Counted from the stretch's first letter, positions 27,246 to 36,620 are shown. The stretch is DNA of 64,000 nucleotides from Frateuria flava (GCF_017837635.1 NZ_JAGJRS010000013.1:248001-312000); one strand, 5' to 3'. Program-made: numbers and translations. Notes: generated by a model from the letters alone, not told the origin.

Positions 27246-27947
27246 TTACTGCGCCACCGGCAGGGCGTAGGAGGCGCCCAGGACGCAGCGGTAGATCGCC
27301 AATGGCATCAGCCCGGCGGAAGCGCGGCGGGCGTCCAGTCCCGCTTCATCCTCGACCGGCTGCATCGCCAGCGCGCCGCTCGCATCGGGCTTGAACTGGG
27401 TGCCGTAGCGCTGCGGCTTGCCCTGCGCCAGCAACACGCGGTCGGTGAGCATCGCCAGGTCCTGCTTGCGTACGCCGGCATCGGCGCCTCGCGCCTGCAG
27501 CGTGCGCAGCAGCTGGAGCTGGAATGCACTGTCGCGGTCGGCGTGCTGCGCCAGCAACCAGGCGTCGGCCATGCCCTGCGCTCCCACCTGTGCCAGGGTG
27601 GGAAAGCCCTGGCGCGCCACCACGCCCTTGAGCCAGGCGAGGTTGTCGCGATCGACCGCCAGTACCGCCTGCATGGCGTCCTGGCTTGGCGTGCCCTGGG
27701 CCATCGCGGCGTCGCGCACGCGTGCGTCGGCCGCCGCGCGCACTGCCAGCGCCTCGCGCAACGTCGGTGCCAAGGCATGGCGGCCGCCATCCGCCTTCGC
27801 AGCCGCAGCATCCCCATGGGGATGCTGCTCTGCCCAGGCCGCCAGTCCGGGACAGGCTTTCATGAGGGCCGCGTCCGTGTCCGTGGCAAATCCGCCGACC
27901 GGCCATGCGGCCAGCAGGGTGAGCAGTACGACGCGTGCTCGATCCAT
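27246..27947 (-). CDS. Exported DUF6624-type protein
   Basis: A 233-residue protein with a signal peptide (MDRARVVLLTLLAAWPVGGFAT). The C-terminal half matches the DUF6624 pattern: VDRDNLAWLKGVVARQGFPT, WLLAQHADRDSAFQLQLL, LAMLTDRVLLAQGKPQRYGTQF, and GLDARRASAGLMPLAIY. Function unknown. It lies 32 bases downstream of the lpdA stop on the same strand, so it may be read with aceF and lpdA, but that may be chance. Confidence 0.8.
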   Translation of the reverse strand: MDRARVVLLTLLAAWPVGGFATDTDAALMKACPGLAAWAEQHPHGDAAAAKADGGRHALAPTLREALAVRAAADARVRDAAMAQGTPSQDAMQAVLAVDRDNLAWLKGVVARQGFPTLAQVGAQGMADAWLLAQHADRDSAFQLQLLRTLQARGADAGVRKQDLAMLTDRVLLAQGKPQRYGTQFKPDASGALAMQPVEDEAGLDARRASAGLMPLAIYRCVLGASYALPVAQ

Positions 27948-27979
27948 GAGTCTTCCTGCGCGAGGCGCGACGTCCGCCG

Positions 27980-29791
27980 CTATTTTTTCTTCGGGATGTA
28001 CAGGTCGGTGATCGTGCCTTCGTAGACCTCCGCCGCCATCGCGACCGACTCGCTCAAGGTCGGGTGCGGATGGATGGTCAGCGCGATATCGGCCGCCTCG
28101 GCGCCCATCTCGATGGCCAGTGCCAGCTCGGAGATCAGGTCGCCCGCGTGCGGGCCGACGATGCCGGCACCGACGACGCGGTGGGTTTCCTCGTCGAACA
28201 GCAGCTTGGTAAAGCCCTCGGTGCGGTCGATGCCGATCGCGCGGCCGGAGGCGGCCCACGGGAACTTGCCGACGCCGACCTTGAGGCCTTTTTCCTTGGC
28301 CTCGCGCTCGGTCACGCCCACCCAGGCGATCTCCGGATCGGTGTAGGCGACCGACGGGATCACGCGGGCGTCGAAGTGGCTCTTCTCACCCGCCACCACT
28401 TCGGCGGCGACGCGCGCCTCGTGGGTGGCCTTGTGCGCCAGCATCGGCTGGCCGACCAGGTCGCCAATGGCGAAGATGTGCGGCACGTTGGTGCGCATCT
28501 GCGAATCGACATTGATGAAGCCGCGTTCGCTCACGGCGACACCGGCCTTGTCGGCGCCGATCTTGCCGCCGTTGGGCGAACGGCCAACGGCGACCAGCAC
28601 GCGGTCGAACACGGTGGTGTCGGGAAGGCTTTCGCCCTCGTAGCGGACCTCGATGCCCTTCTTCGTCGCCTTGGCCTCGACCACCTTCGTTCTAAGGTGC
28701 ACGCCCTTGAGCTTGCCGCCCAGTCGCTTGGCCAGCGGCTTGACCAGGTCGGCATCGGCGCCGGGGATGAGCTGGTCCATGAACTCGACCACGGTCACTT
28801 CGCTGCCGAGGCCTGCGTAAACGGTGGCCATTTCCAGGCCGATGATGCCGCCGCCGACGACCAGCAGTTTCTTGGGGATCTCGGCAAGTTCCAGCGCGCC
28901 GGTGGAATCCATCACGCGCTCGTCGTCCCATGGGAACATCGGCAGGCGCACGGCCTGCGAGCCGGCAGCGATGATCGCCTGCTCGAAGCGGATCAGCTTC
29001 GTGCCCTCGGCCGTCTTTACTTCCAGCTCGTTAGGCGAGACGAAGCTGCCCGTGCCCTGCACCGTGCGCACCTTGCGCTGCCTGGCCATGCCGGCCAGGC
29101 CGCCGGTGAGCTTGCCGACCACCTGCTCCTTGAAGTGGCGCAGCTTGTCCAGTTCGATCTTCGGCTTGCCGAAGCTCACGCCGTGCGTGGCCATGGCCTC
29201 GGCTTCGTCGATCACCGCGGCGGCGTGCAGCAGCGCCTTGGACGGAATGCAGCCGACGTTGAGGCAGACGCCGCCGAGCGAGGCGTAGCGTTCGACCAGC
29301 ACGGTATCGACGCCCAGGTCCGCGGCGCGGAACGCGGCGGTGTAGCCGCCGGGGCCGGAGCCGAGGACGACGAGTTTGCATTCGATGTCCGGCCGGCGGC
29401 CGGAATGGCTGGCAGCTTGCGGCGCCTTGCCTTCTCCCGTCGGGAGAGGATGCCGCTCAGGGGCGGGAGAGGGTGCGGCCGGAGCGGGAGCTTTCGCTTC
29501 GCCCGAACCCTCACCCCCGACCCCTCTCCCGGCGGGAGAGGGGAGCGAGTCGCTCGCCTCGAGGCTGAGGATCACCGCGCCCTCGGACACCTCGTCGCCG
29601 ACTTTCAGCTTCACGTCCTTGACCACGCCGGCGGCGCTCGAAGGCACCTCCATCGTGGCCTTGTCCGACTCCAGCGTGATCAGGCTCTGTTCCTTCTCCA
29701 CGCGGTCGCCGGCCTTCACCAGCACCTCGATCACCGGCACGTTGTCGTGGCCGCCGATGTCCGGAACCTTCACTTCGATCGTGTTCGCCAT
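27980..29791 (-). CDS. lpdA: Dihydrolipoyl dehydrogenase (E3) with N-terminal lipoyl domain
   Basis: LpdA reoxidises the dihydrolipoyl groups of the pyruvate dehydrogenase complex with FAD and NAD. The 603-residue chain has a lipoyl domain (1-78) with the lipoylation site [10 protein letters not shown], a low-complexity linker (79-125), then the flavoprotein with GSGPGGYTAAF, the redox-active pair in GGVCLNVGCIPSK (near 174 and 179), the NAD-binding VVGGGIIGLEMA and the C-terminal active-site HPHPTLSE. An N-terminal lipoyl domain on E3 is known in some proteobacteria. The linker is unusual because its DNA is a copy of an intergenic repeat. It starts 13 bases after the aceF stop. Confidence 0.96.
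   Translation of the reverse strand: MANTIEVKVPDIGGHDNVPVIEVLVKAGDRVEKEQSLITLESDKATMEVPSSAAGVVKDVKLKVGDEVSEGAVILSLEASDSLPSPAGRGVGGEGSGEAKAPAPAAPSPAPERHPLPTGEGKAPQAASHSGRRPDIECKLVVLGSGPGGYTAAFRAADLGVDTVLVERYASLGGVCLNVGCIPSKALLHAAAVIDEAEAMATHGVSFGKPKIELDKLRHFKEQVVGKLTGGLAGMARQRKVRTVQGTGSFVSPNELEVKTAEGTKLIRFEQAIIAAGSQAVRLPMFPWDDERVMDSTGALELAEIPKKLLVVGGGIIGLEMATVYAGLGSEVTVVEFMDQLIPGADADLVKPLAKRLGGKLKGVHLRTKVVEAKATKKGIEVRYEGESLPDTTVFDRVLVAVGRSPNGGKIGADKAGVAVSERGFINVDSQMRTNVPHIFAIGDLVGQPMLAHKATHEARVAAEVVAGEKSHFDARVIPSVAYTDPEIAWVGVTEREAKEKGLKVGVGKFPWAASGRAIGIDRTEGFTKLLFDEETHRVVGAGIVGPHAGDLISELALAIEMGAEAADIALTIHPHPTLSESVAMAAEVYEGTITDLYIPKKK
29430..29552. repeat. Interspersed repeat inside the lpdA coding sequence
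   Basis: On the plus strand the segment contains CTTCTCCCGTCGGGAGAGGA and then CGAACCCTCACCCCCGACCC followed by the palindrome CTCTCCCGGCGGGAGAG. These are the core elements of the long intergenic repeat family. It is read in frame on the minus strand as linker residues of about 80-121, rich in Pro, Ala, Gly and Glu. Confidence 0.75.
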
Positions 29792-29804
29792 GGCCGCGCC
29801 TCCG

Positions 29805-31544
29805 TCAGAGCAGCAGCCGGCGGATGTCGCCGAGCTGGGTGGCGAGGAAGGCGGCGAAGCGCGCGGCGAGCGCGCCGTCGATCACGCGGTGGTCGTAGGA
29901 GAGCGACAGCGGCAGCATCAGGCGCGGCGCGAACTCCTTGCCGTTCCATACCGGCTTGATGGAGGCCTTCGAGACGCCCAGGATCGCCACTTCCGGCGCG
30001 TTGACGATCGGCGTGAACGCGGTACCGCCGATGCCGCCGAGCGAGGAGATCGAGAAGCAGCCGCCGGACATCTCGCTGGGCCCGAGCTTCTTCTCGCGCG
30101 CCTTTTTCGAGATCTCGCCCAGCTCGCGGGCCAGGTCCAGCAGGCCCTTCTGGTCGCAGTCGCGGATCACCGGCACCACCAGGCCGTCGGGCGTGTCCAC
30201 GGCGATGCCGATGTGGAAATACTTCTTGAGGATCAATTTCTCGCCGGTCTCGTCCAGCGAGGCATTGAACTGCGGGAACTGTTTGAGCGCCGCCACCACC
30301 GCCTTGATCTGGAACACCAGCGGGGTGACCTTCAGGTCCTTGTTCTCTGCACCGAGCTGCTTGCGGAACGCCTCCAGCTCGGTGATGTCCGCGTCCTCGT
30401 GCTGGGTGACGTGCGGGATCATCGCCCAGTTGCGCGAGAGGTTCGCGCCGGAAATCTTCTGGATACGGGTGAGCGGCTTCTCCTCGACCGGGCCGAACTT
30501 GGAAAAGTCCACTTTCGGCCACGGCAGCAGGTTGAGCCCGCCGCCGGCGGCGACCGGCGCACCCTGCACCGGACGCGCGCCCGAGGCCAGCGCGTGCTTG
30601 ACGTAGGCGCTGACGTCCTCGCGCTGGATGCGCCCGCCGCGACCGGAACCTTTCACCTGCGCGATGTCCACGCCCAGCTCGCGCGCGAAGGCGCGGATCG
30701 CCGGGCTGGCATACGGCGCGTCACCGGGCATGATCACCCTGGCGTCCAGCGGCGGTCGTGCGCGCGGCGCGACATCGCCCTCGGGCACGTTGCCCGGCTG
30801 CACGCCGCGGCCACCGACCGGGGCCGGCTGTTGCGACGCCTTGGGACCACCGCCGCTGACCGGCAGGCCAGTGGCCGACTGCGCATCGGGCGAGGCCGCG
30901 GGCGACGGCGCGGCGGCAGCCGGCGCGGCGGCGCCGGTCTCGATCAGGGCGATCACCGCGCCCTCCGAGACCTCGTCGCCGACCTTGAGCTTGAGCTCCT
31001 TCACCACGCCCTCGAACGGCGCGGGCACTTCCATGGTGGCCTTGTCCGATTCCAGCGTGATCAGGCTCTGGTCCTTGGCCACCGTGTCGCCGACCTTCAC
31101 CAGCACCTCGATCACCGGGACGTTGTCGTGGCCGATGTCCGGCACGCGCGCCTCGCGCATGCCACCGCCGGCCGGGGCCGCGGCGGGCAGCGGCTGCGGC
31201 GGCGCTTCGTCGACGGCGCCCTTGCCCGAGCGCGGCTCGGCCGCCCTGGCCTGCTGGGCGGAGGCGCTCGGCGCCGCGGCGGGTGCGGGAGCCGGGGCGG
31301 CACCCTCGGCCTCGATGACGGCGATCAGCGCGCCCTCGGAAACCTCGTCACCGACCTTGAGCTTGACCTCCTTCACCACGCCGGTGACCGGCGAGGGAAC
31401 TTCCATGGTCGCCTTGTCCGATTCAAGCGTGATCAGGCTCTGTTCCTTCTCCACGCGGTCGCCGGCCTTCACCAGCACTTCGATCACCGGCACGTTGTCG
31501 TGGCCGCCGATGTCGGGGACGCGTGCTTCTTTGAGGTCGGCCAT
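29805..31544 (-). CDS. aceF: Dihydrolipoyllysine acetyltransferase (pyruvate dehydrogenase E2)
   Basis: AceF forms the E2 core of pyruvate dehydrogenase and transfers acetyl groups to CoA. The 579-residue protein has two lipoyl domains (1-78 and about 130-205, each with [10 protein letters not shown]), Ala/Pro-rich linkers, a peripheral subunit-binding domain (about 274-312: [28 protein letters not shown]), and the catalytic domain ending in [15 protein letters not shown] with the active-site His and Asp near 549-553. The ATG at 31544 gives [14 protein letters not shown]. It is followed by lpdA; the E1 gene aceE is not adjacent but lies at the right end of the window. Confidence 0.97.
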   Translation of the reverse strand: MADLKEARVPDIGGHDNVPVIEVLVKAGDRVEKEQSLITLESDKATMEVPSPVTGVVKEVKLKVGDEVSEGALIAVIEAEGAAPAPAPAAAPSASAQQARAAEPRSGKGAVDEAPPQPLPAAAPAGGGMREARVPDIGHDNVPVIEVLVKVGDTVAKDQSLITLESDKATMEVPAPFEGVVKELKLKVGDEVSEGAVIALIETGAAAPAAAAPSPAASPDAQSATGLPVSGGGPKASQQPAPVGGRGVQPGNVPEGDVAPRARPPLDARVIMPGDAPYASPAIRAFARELGVDIAQVKGSGRGGRIQREDVSAYVKHALASGARPVQGAPVAAGGGLNLLPWPKVDFSKFGPVEEKPLTRIQKISGANLSRNWAMIPHVTQHEDADITELEAFRKQLGAENKDLKVTPLVFQIKAVVAALKQFPQFNASLDETGEKLILKKYFHIGIAVDTPDGLVVPVIRDCDQKGLLDLARELGEISKKAREKKLGPSEMSGGCFSISSLGGIGGTAFTPIVNAPEVAILGVSKASIKPVWNGKEFAPRLMLPLSLSYDHRVIDGALAARFAAFLATQLGDIRRLLL

Positions 31545-32155
31545 GGGGTCTCCTGCGATGGCAAGGGCGCAGCGCCCGGGGATGGCGGCGCGCAAGGCTT
31601 CCATGATAGCGAACGGCCGCCCGATGCGTAGGCCTTGCCGGTGGATGGCGATCCGGCGGTCGCACATCCGGTGCGCGGCATCAGCAGGCCGGTAGCTCCG
31701 GGCGGGATGGTCGGGACGGGCCGTGGCGAGGCTTCCCCCATCCGCCTAGGGCACCTTCCCCGTGATCGGACGAAGGGATCTCGCAGCACGCCTCCGCTCG
31801 AGCCTCGTCGCAGCGGAGGGAGATCGCGCGGCAAGCCCGCGCTCGAGCCTCTTCGTAACGGAGGGATATCTCGCGGCAAGCCCCCGCTGGGGCCTTCCCC
31901 CGCGTACGCGGGGGAAGGTGCCGACAGGCGGATGGGGGCGCTCTTGGCGGAATGTTCGGAAGCGGGCCCGCCAAGGCTCCCCGTCCTTCCTGCGCGTTCC
32001 ACATCGACAAAAAAAGCGCCGCGTGTGGCACCTCCGCTGGCGGTTCGTTCCGCGCCTCCCCGTCGCAGGCATGACCTTGTGCCGATGTGCCCGCCGGCCG
32101 TGCTCCCTATGCTGGCCCCCGTCGGTGCCGCGCGGGGCGGCGCGGAGGAGACTGC
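31545..32155. other. 611-bp intergenic region with a composite repeat
   Basis: The region separates the divergent aceF and ABC-ATPase genes. Frames within it follow the repeat and have no coding character. It contains the composite element at 31735-31938; the rest, including promoters of both genes, shows no motif I can name. Confidence 0.6.
31735..31938. repeat. Composite repeat with inverted CCCCCATCCGCCT ends, copy 1
   Basis: The 204-bp element begins CCCCCATCCGCCT...GCACCTTCCCC and ends GGGGAAGGTGCCGACAGGCGGATGGGGG, so its ends are inverted repeats. Inside are two imperfect direct repeats of about 47 bases (CGCTCGAGCCTCGTCGCAGC and CGCTCGAGCCTCTTCGTAAC versions) and the palindrome CCTTCCCCCGCGTACGCGGGGGAAGG. 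A second copy of this architecture lies at 49131. Confidence 0.8.
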
Positions 32156-33040
32156 ATGCTGACCATCCGCCACCTGTCCAAGACCTACGCCAACGGCGTG
32201 CACGCGTTGCGCGGGATCGACCTGGACATCCCGCAGGGCATGTTCGGCCTGCTGGGCCCCAACGGCGCGGGCAAATCCTCGCTGATGCGCACCATCGCGA
32301 CGCTGCAGGACCCCGACCAGGGCAGCATCGAGCTCGACGGCACGGACCTGCTGGCCGACAAGCCGGCCACCCGCCGACTGCTCGGCTACCTGCCGCAGGA
32401 ATTCGGCGTCTACCCGAAGGTGTCCGCCGAGGCGATGCTGGAACACTTCGCCGTGCTCAAGGGCGTCACCGCGCGCGGCGAGCGGCGCGAGCTCACCGAG
32501 GCACTGCTGCGCCAGGTCAACCTGTGGGACGTGCGCAAGCGCAAGCTGGGCAGCTTCTCCGGCGGCATGCGCCAGCGCTTCGGCATTGCCCAGGCGCTGA
32601 TCGGGAGCCCGAAACTGGTGATCGTGGACGAGCCGACCGCCGGCCTGGATCCGGAGGAACGCAACCGCTTCCTCAACCTGCTGGCCGAGATCGGCGAAAA
32701 GGTCGTGGTGATTCTCTCCACCCACATCGTGGCCGACGTCACCGACCTGTGCCCGCGCATGGCGATCATCGGCCAGGGCCAGGTGCTGTTGACCGGCGAA
32801 CCGCGCGAAGCGATCCGCAGCCTGGACGGGCGCGTATGGCGGCGCACGATCGACAAGGCGGAGCTGGACAACTACCGCGCCCGCATGACCATCCTCTCCA
32901 CCCGCCTGGCCGGTGGACGCACGCTGCTGCACGTGCTGGCCGACGCGCCGCCGGAGCCGGGATTCGAACCGGTGGTGCCTGACCTGGAGGACGTCTATTT
33001 CGGCCGCCTGCGCGCGCAGGCCACGGCGCGTGCGGCCTGA
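32156..33040 (+). CDS. ABC transporter ATP-binding protein
   Basis: A 294-residue ATPase of the ABC-2 exporter type. Walker A GPNGAGKS at 34-41, signature FSGGMRQRFGIAQAL, Walker B LVIVDEPTAGLDP and the switch histidine in LSTHIVADV are all present. The C-terminal ~70 residues form the extra domain common in ABC-2 exporters. A strong GGAGGAG ribosome-binding site precedes the ATG. The gene lies 4 bases before the permease/peptidase fusion, its obvious membrane partner. Substrate unknown. Confidence 0.93.
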   Translation: MLTIRHLSKTYANGVHALRGIDLDIPQGMFGLLGPNGAGKSSLMRTIATLQDPDQGSIELDGTDLLADKPATRRLLGYLPQEFGVYPKVSAEAMLEHFAVLKGVTARGERRELTEALLRQVNLWDVRKRKLGSFSGGMRQRFGIAQALIGSPKLVIVDEPTAGLDPEERNRFLNLLAEIGEKVVVILSTHIVADVTDLCPRMAIIGQGQVLLTGEPREAIRSLDGRVWRRTIDKAELDNYRARMTILSTRLAGGRTLLHVLADAPPEPGFEPVVPDLEDVYFGRLRAQATARAA

Positions 33041-33044
33041 CGCC

Positions 33045-36000
33045 ATGCTGGGAGAAGTATTCCGCTTCGAATGGCGCCAGCAGTGGCGCGCGCCGCTGTT
33101 CTGGATCATGGCGCTGGCCTTCGGCGGGCTTGCCTTCGCGGTGGCCAGCACCGATGCGGTGGTGATCGGCGGCGCCAGCGGCAACGTGCTGCGCAACGCG
33201 CCGATGGTGATCGTGCGGCTGGTCAGCGCCTTCACCATCTTCGGCATGCTTGCCGGCGGCGTATTCGTCGCCGGCGCGGCGCTGCGCGACTTCGACCACA
33301 ACACCGCCGAGCTGGTGTTCGCCACGCCGGTCGGTCGCGGCGCCTACCTGGGTGGACGGCTGGCCGCCGGTTACGCGGCGGCGGTGGCGATCATGCTGGC
33401 GGTGGCGCTGGGCGTGGCGCTGGGCGGCGCGATGCCGTGGGTCGACCCGGCGCGCCTGGGCCCGTCCGGCTGGCAGGGTTACGCCTGGGCGTTCGGCGTG
33501 ATGGTGTTGCCGGACATGCTGTTCGTCGCCTCGCTGCTGTTCCTGCTCGCCACGGTGACCCGCTCGCTGCTGGCGACCTACATCGGCATCATCGCCTTCA
33601 TCGTGCTGCTGTCGCTGTCGGGGCTGCTGACGCGGGACGTCAACCACCACATCGTCGCGGCCCTGCTCGACCCGTTCGGCGGCCGCACACTGGGCATCGT
33701 CACGCGCTACTGGTCGGCCGACGAACTCAACCATCGCCTGCCGCCGCTGGAAGGGCTGTTGCTGTGGAACCGGCTGCTGTGGCTGGGCATCTCGCTGCTG
33801 TTGGCCGGCGCGACATTCGTGCTCTTCCGCACCAACCGCGAGGGCCTGCGCCTGCCCGGGCGCAAGCCCCGTGCCGAGCCGCCGCTGCTGCGCCCCATGG
33901 CCGGCGCAGTGCACACCGGCGTGCCGGGCGTGCGGCTGGCGCACGACCTGCGCGCGCGGCTTGCGCAGTTGCGCGCGCTGCTGGCCTTCGACATCGGCCA
34001 GGTGCTGCGCGGCGTGCCGTTCCTGGTGATGCTGGTGTTCGGGCTGGTCAACCTGCTGTTCGCGCTGGCCTTCAGCAGCGAGTTCTACGGCACGCCGGTC
34101 TATCCGGTGACCCATACGGTGCTGGAGACCATCCAGGGCAGCTTCCACTGGCTGCTGGCGATCATCGTGACCTTTTACGCCGGTGAGCTGGTCTGGCGCG
34201 AGCGCGACCGGCACACCGCCGAGGTGGTCGATGCGTTTCCGCTGCCGGACTGGCTCCCGCTCACCGCGCGGCTGCTGGCGTTGTTCGCGGTGGTGCTGGC
34301 GTACCTGGTGATCGGCGACCTGGTCGGCATCCTCTGGCAGCTCGGCCACGGCTACACGCATCTGCAGATTGGCCTGTACCTGGCCACGCTGGGACTGGAC
34401 GCGGCGCCGTTCGTGCTGCTGGCGGTGCTGATGCTGCTGTTCCAGACGCTGGCCGGCAGCAAGTTCATGGGCTACCTGCTGGGCATCGTCTGGCTGGTGG
34501 CCTCGCTGATCGGCTTCCCGCTGCTGCACTGGGACCACAACCTGACTATCTTCGGCCACGCCTCGTCGGTGCCGTATTCGGACATGAACGGCTTCGGCCA
34601 TTTCCTCGCCGCGGCGTTGTGGTTCGACCTTTACTGGGGTTTTGCAGCGGTGGCGATGCTGGTGGTTGCCGCGTTGTTCAACGTGCGCGGCACTGGCACG
34701 ACCTGGCGCGAGCGCCTGCAGGAAGCGCGCACCCGGCTGCGCCGGCCCGCGGCGATCGCACTGGGGCTGGCGCTGGCTGGTTTCGTCGCGACCGGCGTGT
34801 GGATCTTCTACAACACCAACGTGCTCAACCATTACACCAGTAGCGACGACGACACGCGCCAGCGTGCCGACTACGAAAAGAAATACGCCAGGTACGAGGG
34901 CCTTCCGCAGCCACGCATCACCGCAGTGAAGACGGACGTGGACATCTATCCGTACCAGCGGCGACTGGAGATCCGCGGCCACTACACGCTGGTCAACCGC
35001 AGCAGCCAGCCGATCGACACGCTGCACGTCAACACCGATACCGACTTCACGCTCGCGTCGCTGCGCTTCGCGCCGCATGACACCGTGAGCGACGACAAGC
35101 GGCTGGGCTACGCGATCTACCGCCTGAAAAGGCCGCTCCCGCCGGGCGCCTCGATGGCGTTCGACTTCCGCCTCGCCTACGCGCCGCGCGGCTTCACCAA
35201 CGAGCCCTCCGGCAAGTTCCTGGTCGCCAACGGCAGCTTCTTCAACAGCCAGGTACTGCCACGCTTCGGCTACCAGAGCCAGGTGCAGCTGACCGACCGC
35301 GGCGACCGGCGCAAGTACGGCCTGCCGCCGGACGTGCCGCGCATGCCGAAACTGGGCGACAGCAAGGCACTGGCCAACAACTACATCAGCAACGATGCCG
35401 ACTGGATCGACTTCAGCACCACCGTCTCCACCGCTGCCGACCAGATCGCGCTCGCGCCGGGCGTGCTCCAGAAAAGCTGGACCGCCAACGGCCGGCGCTA
35501 CTTCACCTACACCGCCGAGCGGCCGATGCTGGACTTCTTCGCGTGGCTGTCCGCGCGGTACACGGTGAAGAAGGACAGTTACGACGGCATCGCCATCGAG
35601 GTCTACTACGACAGCGCGCACGCCTGGAACGTGGACCGCATGATCCAGGCGACCAAGGACGCGCTGGCCTACTACCAGGCCCACTTCACGCCCTACCAGT
35701 ACCGCCAGGTGCGCATCCTGGAGTTCCCCAACTACGCGCACTTCGCGCAGTCCTTTGCCAACACCATCCCGTATTCGGAAAGCGTGGGCTTCATCGCCGA
35801 CCTGCGCGATGCATCCAGGGTGGACTACGTCTATTACGTCACCGCGCACGAGGTCGCGCACCAGTGGTGGGCGCACCAGGCCATTGGCGCGAACATGCAG
35901 GGCTCGACCATGCTCAGCGAGTCGCTGGCGCAGTACTCGGCGCTGATGGTGATGAAGCAGAAGTACGGCGCCGACCAGATGCGCAAGTTCCTCAAGTACG

Positions 36001-36620
36001 AGCTGGACAAGTACCTGATGAGCCGCGCGACCGAGAAGGTCGCCGAGGAGCCGCTGGCGAAGGTGGAGAACCAGCAGTACATCCACTACAACAAGGGCTC
36101 GCTGGTGTTCTACGCGCTGCAGGACTACGTCGGCGAGAACGTCCTCGACGGGGCACTGAAGCAGTTCCTGCAGCATTGGCAGTTCCGCGGCCCGCCCTAC
36201 CCCAGTTCGCGCGATCTGATGGACACGCTCGCCAGCGCACTGGAACCGCGGTGGAAGGGGCTGCTGGATGATCTGTTCTGGAGGATCGCCCTGTTCGACA
36301 ACCGCATCAGCGAGGCGACGGCAAGAAAACGGCCGGACGGTCGCTACGAGGTGACGCTCAAGGTGCACGCGGGCAAGGTCCACGTCGATGGCTCCGGCAG
36401 GGAGACACCGGCCGAACCGGACGTGCCGGTGGAGATCGGCGTGTTCGCCGCCTCGCCGGGCAAGGGTCGCGACGGCAAGCCGCTGTACCTGGAAAAGCGC
36501 TTGCTACCGGCGGGCGAGAGCACCCTCACGGTAACCGTCGACGGCACGCCGGCGGAGGCCGGGATCGATCCGTTCAACGAGCTGATCGATCGTGTGTCCG
36601 GCGACAACCGCGGCCGGTGA
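33045..36620 (+). CDS. ABC-2 permease fused to M1-family aminopeptidase
   Basis: The 1191-residue protein combines a membrane part and a peptidase. Residues 1-585 contain about twelve hydrophobic segments in two ABC-2-like sets, each opening with a cytoplasmic RFEW or LLAFDIGQVL segment. After a final helix (IALGLALAGFVATGVWIFYN) the rest is periplasmic or external: a beta-rich domain about 620-830 and the M1 gluzincin catalytic domain with HEVAHQWWAH (zinc ligands His935 and His939, catalytic Glu936) and the third ligand Glu in STMLSESLAQYSAL. Such permease/M1 fusions are known as a family without an assigned substrate. It is coupled with the ATPase gene just upstream. Confidence 0.93.
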   Translation: MLGEVFRFEWRQQWRAPLFWIMALAFGGLAFAVASTDAVVIGGASGNVLRNAPMVIVRLVSAFTIFGMLAGGVFVAGAALRDFDHNTAELVFATPVGRGAYLGGRLAAGYAAAVAIMLAVALGVALGGAMPWVDPARLGPSGWQGYAWAFGVMVLPDMLFVASLLFLLATVTRSLLATYIGIIAFIVLLSLSGLLTRDVNHHIVAALLDPFGGRTLGIVTRYWSADELNHRLPPLEGLLLWNRLLWLGISLLLAGATFVLFRTNREGLRLPGRKPRAEPPLLRPMAGAVHTGVPGVRLAHDLRARLAQLRALLAFDIGQVLRGVPFLVMLVFGLVNLLFALAFSSEFYGTPVYPVTHTVLETIQGSFHWLLAIIVTFYAGELVWRERDRHTAEVVDAFPLPDWLPLTARLLALFAVVLAYLVIGDLVGILWQLGHGYTHLQIGLYLATLGLDAAPFVLLAVLMLLFQTLAGSKFMGYLLGIVWLVASLIGFPLLHWDHNLTIFGHASSVPYSDMNGFGHFLAAALWFDLYWGFAAVAMLVVAALFNVRGTGTTWRERLQEARTRLRRPAAIALGLALAGFVATGVWIFYNTNVLNHYTSSDDDTRQRADYEKKYARYEGLPQPRITAVKTDVDIYPYQRRLEIRGHYTLVNRSSQPIDTLHVNTDTDFTLASLRFAPHDTVSDDKRLGYAIYRLKRPLPPGASMAFDFRLAYAPRGFTNEPSGKFLVANGSFFNSQVLPRFGYQSQVQLTDRGDRRKYGLPPDVPRMPKLGDSKALANNYISNDADWIDFSTTVSTAADQIALAPGVLQKSWTANGRRYFTYTAERPMLDFFAWLSARYTVKKDSYDGIAIEVYYDSAHAWNVDRMIQATKDALAYYQAHFTPYQYRQVRILEFPNYAHFAQSFANTIPYSESVGFIADLRDASRVDYVYYVTAHEVAHQWWAHQAIGANMQGSTMLSESLAQYSALMVMKQKYGADQMRKFLKYELDKYLMSRATEKVAEEPLAKVENQQYIHYNKGSLVFYALQDYVGENVLDGALKQFLQHWQFRGPPYPSSRDLMDTLASALEPRWKGLLDDLFWRIALFDNRISEATARKRPDGRYEVTLKVHAGKVHVDGSGRETPAEPDVPVEIGVFAASPGKGRDGKPLYLEKRLLPAGESTLTVTVDGTPAEAGIDPFNELIDRVSGDNRGR

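Noticed and set aside
31735-31938. Repeated units that at first suggested a CRISPR array.
   Set aside because: Units are few, imperfect and of unequal spacing, there are no unique spacers of constant length and no cas genes.
31635-32162. A 175-codon frame in the aceF-ABC gap.
   Set aside because: It is made of the composite repeat at 31735-31938 and ends in the ABC ribosome-binding site; not a protein gene.
32957-32975. CCGGGATTCGAACCGGTGG resembles the T-arm of a tRNA read on the minus strand.
   Set aside because: It lies inside the ABC ATPase gene (GFEPVVP) and no acceptor or anticodon arm can be formed around it.
32766-36383. A 1205-codon open frame on the minus strand.
   Set aside because: Antisense shadow of the permease/peptidase fusion; rich in Arg, His and Gln as expected from a GC-rich complementary frame.
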